DNA of 64,000 nucleotides from Branchiostoma floridae. Taxonomy: Eukaryota > Chordata > Leptocardii > Amphioxiformes > Branchiostomatidae. The stretch lies in assembly GCF_000003815.2 (NCBI RefSeq), contig NC_049985.1, positions 11,337,699 to 11,401,698 on the forward strand. The letters run 5' to 3'. The notes beneath the pieces are model-generated. The model was not told the origin of the DNA. It ran no database searches and saw only the letters and a program-made list of their open reading frames with translations. Within the stretch, counting starts at the first letter, position 1. The number at the start of each line of letters is the position of its first letter. Positions 59,311 through 64,000 of the stretch are shown here, piece after piece. Made by a program: the position numbers and the translations under genes.

Positions 59311-61111
59311 CTCGGAGACTTTGAACATCAGAGTGATCATAATTGTCGCTGCACGTTATATTCCAATAGAGAAATACGTTTTCACGACATCGTTACTTCA
59401 TTTCAATGGTTTATTCAGTAAGGAGTCCGCGGGCTTGAAACCCGAAATACGTCTTCATTACAGTGGGTTTCACAACAATCCACATAACCATCTTAAGACT
59501 AGCTTAACTTTCGAAAGTGATCATTGCACAATTAAAATCTAATCATATCTATGTAATTTAGTGAAACCGCTAATCATCTGTGTTTCCCGGTATGACATTT
59601 TGATTATCTCGTTGTACAGTCTAATCGCACAGTGATAACGTTATGATGCGTGCGTTAACAGGTTTTTGCACAATCACTCTCTCCGTCTGCACTCAGAGAA
59701 AAAATAATAGGTACTCTGTGCACTTTTGTTGTAGAGCCATCAAAATGCAACGGAAAATTCTTACCTAATGTGTAAGAGGTTACTCTGTATTAGCTTGCAC
59801 AGAAGAAAATGTAAATAGGACATGACAGCGGTGAATTTAATTTGTATATTCATTGGCGCATGTCTCCGAATCGCAATGGTCTGTATAAATGTATCAATGC
59901 TTTGAAAAAAAGTTTTCTTCTACGTTTTCTCATTTGTCACGTATGACACATAGTACGTGACATGCATGACGTCATTATGTTCCTTTCCTTCTTCACTTTG
60001 CCGCATCATAGTTGGTGCCGATGCGGGCCTCCGCCGCCTGTCATTCTCTTTTATCCGGTACCTTCTCGCAGGTGTACCGTGTAACCAAACTTTTCTAATT
60101 CCATGTTTACTGTTAACTGTCCATGTCACATTTGATTGTACAGTTTGTGTGTTTTCTTGCAATCTTCAAGAAATAAATGCGTGTGATACTTCTGGCATAT
60201 TCCATCAAATATTTGCCTTATTTAGTCGATTATTTAGGCTAACGTCATAATTCCAAACCGGGGCCCGGTTAGGCGATTGTGGAAACGAAAAATAGAAATG
60301 TAGTAGAAAAATACACAAATAATGCCCACGACTATTTTCTTTACGTATCGTGTAGTTTGGCGTCTTTAATATCGTACTTTTTGTTTCCGAAAGCTGCCCG
60401 GCCAGGCCCCGGTTTGGAAATGTGACCCAAGCTAAATAACAATAACATATAAGGGGCAGTATAGCCCCGTCGTGTGTGAGCACGTCGACCAATGATGATG
60501 AGTCGATCAGTGTAGAACCAGCAAATGTGGCCTCCTCCCACTTGTCCATATAATACTGCTCTAAAACCAGAAGGGCGATGGAATGTGTGTTTACATTTTA
60601 TGCCTCGCGGTGGAGTAAGCTTTGATCAAACAGCTCGTATCTTGTCTCTGCCCTGCCTTTTCTTTGTATTGTTTCGGGTGACTGCCACTTTCTTGTCGCC
60701 CGGAGCGTCCTGAAAACATATAAACATTCTTTCTGTGCAGTCTCTCATGATTGTGTTCAGTCTCTTGTGAATAAACTGTCTCCCTTGATAATGAAAGAGT
60801 GCTCACACTTGGATGCGTGTGTAGCCTTCATGATGATTCATTTGTTTACTGTCATCGGAACGCGGTATCATGTTTTATAAAGATTCTTTTTAGATACAGA
60901 ACATTTCAAACATACAACTGTCATGACATTTAAAAACACCAATATTTCTAGTCAACAGTCCAGTTGTTTGGTAGATGATTGATCACATTTGTACATTAAT
61001 ATGATAACAACGGCTTTGATGTCACGCAATGCCGGCGCGAGGGTCATAGGTGGTGTGACGTCACAACTTGTGAGGCAGGTTGCTGATGACGTACCTACCG
61101 AAGCGTACGCC
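59311..61111. other. Intergenic between the 270-aa gene and TRIM-NHL gene
   Basis: Contains a foldback element at 60251-60419. The TRIM frame is also open upstream to an ATG at 60989. No other coding sequence is supported. Confidence 0.55.
60251..60419. mobile_element. Foldback MITE (TTCCAAACCGGGGCC termini)
   Basis: TTCCAAACCGGGGCCCGG at the left is the inverse of CCAGGCCCCGGTTTGGAA at the right, with one mismatch. 169 bp, non-coding. No clear target-site duplication. Confidence 0.72.
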
Positions 61112-63706
61112 ATGGCGGCGTCCGTGGAGAATTTTCTGTCCTGTAGTATCTGTTTCGGGCGGTTTGAGAGGCCCAAGTCATTGCCCTGTCAGCACACGTT
61201 CTGTGAGAAGTGTCTGGAGAGCCAGGTTCGTCCCCGGCAGCCCTTCCGGTGTCCGAACTGCCAGCGGCCGGTCCAGCTTCCCCCTGAAGGCGTGGTGGGA
61301 CTACCAGACAACGAGCTGGTAGAGAATCTGTATCAACAAATCACCAGCAGCGCTTCCTTGTCGGTGACTGCAATACGGGCGTCTAAAGCCGAGAAGACGT
61401 GCTTCTACCACCCCCTAGAAGACCTGAAGTTGTTCTGTCAGCAGTGCCATGTGCCCGTGTGCACAGAATGTTTGGATGAGACCCACACGGGGCACAGCGC
61501 GATCACAATCAAGCGGGCTTCGGAACAGAGAAAGGCGACGGTCCGGGCGTTAGTCGCGGATGGCAGAAGAGCAGTAGAAGGCTACTACACCTTCCTGAGT
61601 GAACTGAGAAACATTGAGAAGATTCTGGACAAAAACAAACGCGTAGCGACGCAAGGCGTCACGGACGTTTACGACGACGTCGTGCGGAAGGCGGCGCTGA
61701 GAAAGGAAATCCTGCTCTCTGAGATCGAAGAAAACCATCGACACAACCTGGACTCCATTGAAGGGCACAGAACAACGGTGCTCAGTCAGGTGGACGAAAT
61801 ATCAACAGCTTGCAACAAGGTGGAACAAGCGTCCATATACGAGGAAGAGGACAGCTTTGACGACGAAAAACGTCTTCAGTCGCTGATCGCTAAGAAAGAT
61901 AAGGTTGTGATGGCACCGCTGAAGTTGGAAACCGTCGAGTTCGAACAAGCAGAAGACGAGAAGACTTTGCTGAATTTGGGTGAACTACAGCTTCAGCCGA
62001 TCCCTTCATCAGGGAGACGTGCAAAGAGAAAATCATCGTCGTCAAGCGTTAGTAACGACAAACGGTCGCCGAAGCAGCCGCAAATGGGAGTGGGGATGGT
62101 CAGGAGGGACTCTGCCAAGAAGGAAACCAAAAAAGTGGCCTTGAAAAGCAAAAATTCTTTGGACGATGATGTCTTTAAAGTGAAAGACGTCATAATCACC
62201 GAGAAGTCACACGACAAAACACAAGCAAAAGTAGAAGTAGAAGAAGACAGTGGCAAAGCGACAAAATACGACAAAAGTACTAAACCTGCTACAAGTGGTA
62301 AGAGCAAGACTGGTGACGACGTGAAGCGAGGAGAACACAACGTCGTCAAAACAGCAGGGGCTGGCGAACCGGTCCGAACAGGGGCCATAAGGAACGGCAA
62401 AACAGAAGAAAAGACTGAAAATAAAGATGTTGACTGGGAAGAACATGACGACGAACGAATGGGACCGGAAACTCTTCAGAGGAAACTAAGCATAGCCAAA
62501 CGAATCAGGATTCATAATGGCTTCATCAAACAACAGCATCCAGGCTCCGAGGAAAAGGAGCCTTCTCAAGTTCAAAACGTCAAAAGGGAAGACAACCACG
62601 CAGTAAAAAATGCCGACAAAGAAGAAAACCACGCAGTAAAAAATGTCAAAAAGGAGGAAAACCACGCCGTACAAAATCTCAAAAAGAAAGAACCCCCCTC
62701 AGTAAAAAATGTCAAAAAAGACGAAAACCACGCCGTACAAAATGTCAACGCTGAAGAAAATCATCAAGCTGATAATAAGCGCCACTCTTCTGCGTCCGTG
62801 GCAAGCTCGGGCTCCGGTGAAGAGGGTTCTAAAGACGGTATGGTGAGGAAGATACTGGGCGGTTACCAAGAATCCGGAACGCTTGGCGGCAGGGGCTCAG
62901 GGTTCGGTAAGTTCGTGGATCCCGGGGGTGTGGCCGTGTCAGACAAGGAGCTGTACGTCGCAGACTACGGGAAGGATCAAATCCTGGTGTTCGATCTGCA
63001 AGGAAACTACCAGCGGTGCTTCAGGACGACTCTGCCTGGATCCGACTGCAACGTCATGAAGCCACACGACGTTGCACTTGACCGTGATGGCCACCTGTGG
63101 GTATCCGGGCACGAGGAGGACGACATCGCCGTGCAGTATTCCGTGGACGGGAACTTCCGACACAAGATTCGCCTGCCTCATGCCACCATTGCGCGTGGCA
63201 TTGCGGTGAACATGGACAAGAACTACGTCCTGGTGACCGAGACTAACGGCACGAGCGGGGTTGTGCGGGTGCTGCGGTCTGACGGCTCACTCTTGCGGAC
63301 TGTAGGAGGACAGCAGGACATGAAAGTTCCGCGGTACCTGGCTGTGGACAGAGATGGGAACATCCTTGTCTCCGACAGCGCAGCTCGCGGCATCTTTGCG
63401 TACGACGAGGACGGAAACTTCAGGTTCAAGTTTGGCGGGGATGGTAGCGGGGAAGGGCAGCTTAGGGGACATCGTGGGATAGCTACGGACAACTCTGGCA
63501 ATATCATCGTGGCAGACTGCGAGAACCATCGCGTGGAGAAGTTCAACTGTGACGGACAGTTCGCCGGTCACCTCGCCACGGGTGTCCAGGAGCCCTGGGC
63601 AGTGGCCGTGGGACCGGCCGGACATATCGTACTGACGGACAGGCATTCTCACACTGTCACCATCGCACAAGCCGCCGTCAGAGGGCGAAAGGAGAGCTAT
63701 ATCTAA
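61112..63706 (+). CDS. Intronless TRIM-NHL protein (RING, B-box, coiled coil, NHL)
   Basis: 864 aa from the ATG at 61112, whose context GCCATGG is favourable. An in-frame ATG at 60989 would add 41 residues without domain content. The RING is at 11-50 with C11, C14, C26, H28, C31, C34, C47, C50 (C3HC4). A B-box 2 follows at about 92-130 (CFYHPLEDLKLFCQQCHVPV), then a coiled coil to about 240. A long charged linker follows, with five or so imperfect KNVKKEENHAV repeats (about 488-552). A six-bladed NHL propeller ends the protein at about 589-855. The filamin domain of TRIM2/3 is absent. The RING suggests E3 ubiquitin ligase activity, and the propeller binds RNA or protein. The lack of introns suggests retroposition or a lineage-specific expansion. 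Confidence 0.88.
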   Translation: MAASVENFLSCSICFGRFERPKSLPCQHTFCEKCLESQVRPRQPFRCPNCQRPVQLPPEGVVGLPDNELVENLYQQITSSASLSVTAIRASKAEKTCFYHPLEDLKLFCQQCHVPVCTECLDETHTGHSAITIKRASEQRKATVRALVADGRRAVEGYYTFLSELRNIEKILDKNKRVATQGVTDVYDDVVRKAALRKEILLSEIEENHRHNLDSIEGHRTTVLSQVDEISTACNKVEQASIYEEEDSFDDEKRLQSLIAKKDKVVMAPLKLETVEFEQAEDEKTLLNLGELQLQPIPSSGRRAKRKSSSSSVSNDKRSPKQPQMGVGMVRRDSAKKETKKVALKSKNSLDDDVFKVKDVIITEKSHDKTQAKVEVEEDSGKATKYDKSTKPATSGKSKTGDDVKRGEHNVVKTAGAGEPVRTGAIRNGKTEEKTENKDVDWEEHDDERMGPETLQRKLSIAKRIRIHNGFIKQQHPGSEEKEPSQVQNVKREDNHAVKNADKEENHAVKNVKKEENHAVQNLKKKEPPSVKNVKKDENHAVQNVNAEENHQADNKRHSSASVASSGSGEEGSKDGMVRKILGGYQESGTLGGRGSGFGKFVDPGGVAVSDKELYVADYGKDQILVFDLQGNYQRCFRTTLPGSDCNVMKPHDVALDRDGHLWVSGHEEDDIAVQYSVDGNFRHKIRLPHATIARGIAVNMDKNYVLVTETNGTSGVVRVLRSDGSLLRTVGGQQDMKVPRYLAVDRDGNILVSDSAARGIFAYDEDGNFRFKFGGDGSGEGQLRGHRGIATDNSGNIIVADCENHRVEKFNCDGQFAGHLATGVQEPWAVAVGPAGHIVLTDRHSHTVTIAQAAVRGRKESYI

Positions 63707-64000
63707 TGGATTGTTAAACCAAGGTTACATAGAACCCTATATATAACCTCATTGGTTAAACTGAATGAAATATAATAGAAGTATTTCTCATTTGTAGACT
63801 TTCCGTCTTTGTGGTCACATAAATATTGCATACTATTTTGTAAATTAAAAAAAAGAGATTAGTAACCTGTTGCATGGTGTTTCCATTTTTATAGTAGCAT
63901 TTTTACCTGGCATGCAACATGCATGGGAAAATAAATTAGGCAAAACGTAAAAGCTCAAGACGAAGTGCTATATTCTCTCGCACAGAAATAGTGATAGCAC
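63707..64000. other. TRIM-NHL 3' UTR
   Basis: A short palindromic segment occurs at 63712-63761 (GTTAAACCAAGGTTA / TAACCTCATTGGTTAAAC). A candidate polyadenylation signal AATAAA lies near 63930. No other feature is seen. Confidence 0.55.

Overview
The window is eukaryotic (metazoan) genomic DNA. It has GT-AG introns, long non-coding stretches, MITEs, microsatellites and multi-exon genes encoding extracellular domain mosaics. The mix of an intact DIRS-like retrotransposon, an intronless TRIM-NHL gene, kringle/C-type-lectin and MAM/SRCR/ZP mosaics, dense small foldback elements and local tandem gene duplication fits an amphioxus (Branchiostoma) genome best. That assignment is an inference.

Layout: (1) 53-5014 holds a complete DIRS1-like tyrosine-recombinase retrotransposon with inverted terminal repeats and an internal complementary region. 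It sits in an intron of (2) a + strand EXD1-like gene whose five 3' exons (5352-8944) are visible. (3) 8945-12800 is gene-free and rich in foldback repeats. (4) 12834-26531 carries three tandem minus-strand NKRF-like genes (XTBD, dsRBD-like, G-patch, R3H), each in four exons. Copy A has an 820-N assembly gap, copy B a 1-bp frameshift, and copy C an intact frame that depends on a shifted splice donor. (5) 27234-36489 carries two tandem minus-strand genes for secreted kringle plus C-type-lectin proteins, each ending in a decayed second kringle. A 5S-rRNA-derived SINE and several MITEs lie in their introns. (6) 39400-54872 is a + strand 13-exon gene for a type I membrane protein: signal peptide, MAM, SRCR, Ser/Thr-rich stalk, ZP, furin-like site, TM. 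(7) 57647-59310 is a + strand 4-exon gene for an unrecognised 270-aa protein with a possible N-myristoylation signal. (8) 61112-63706 is an intronless TRIM-NHL gene.

Exon models were built by hand from splice signals and reading phase. For EXD1-like, NKRF-like A and C, both kringle-lectin genes, the ZP gene and the 270-aa gene, the exon lengths sum to a whole number of codons. Copy B fails this test by exactly one base.

The NKRF-like and kringle-lectin genes appear to have been duplicated as overlapping segments. The 5' flank of the NKRF genes occurs a fourth time, without its exon, downstream of the second kringle-lectin gene. EXD1 and NKRF family members act in small-RNA and rRNA-processing pathways. 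The lectin, SRCR and ZP proteins are secreted or cell-surface proteins of types often used in recognition or epithelia. No operon-like functional coupling is claimed.
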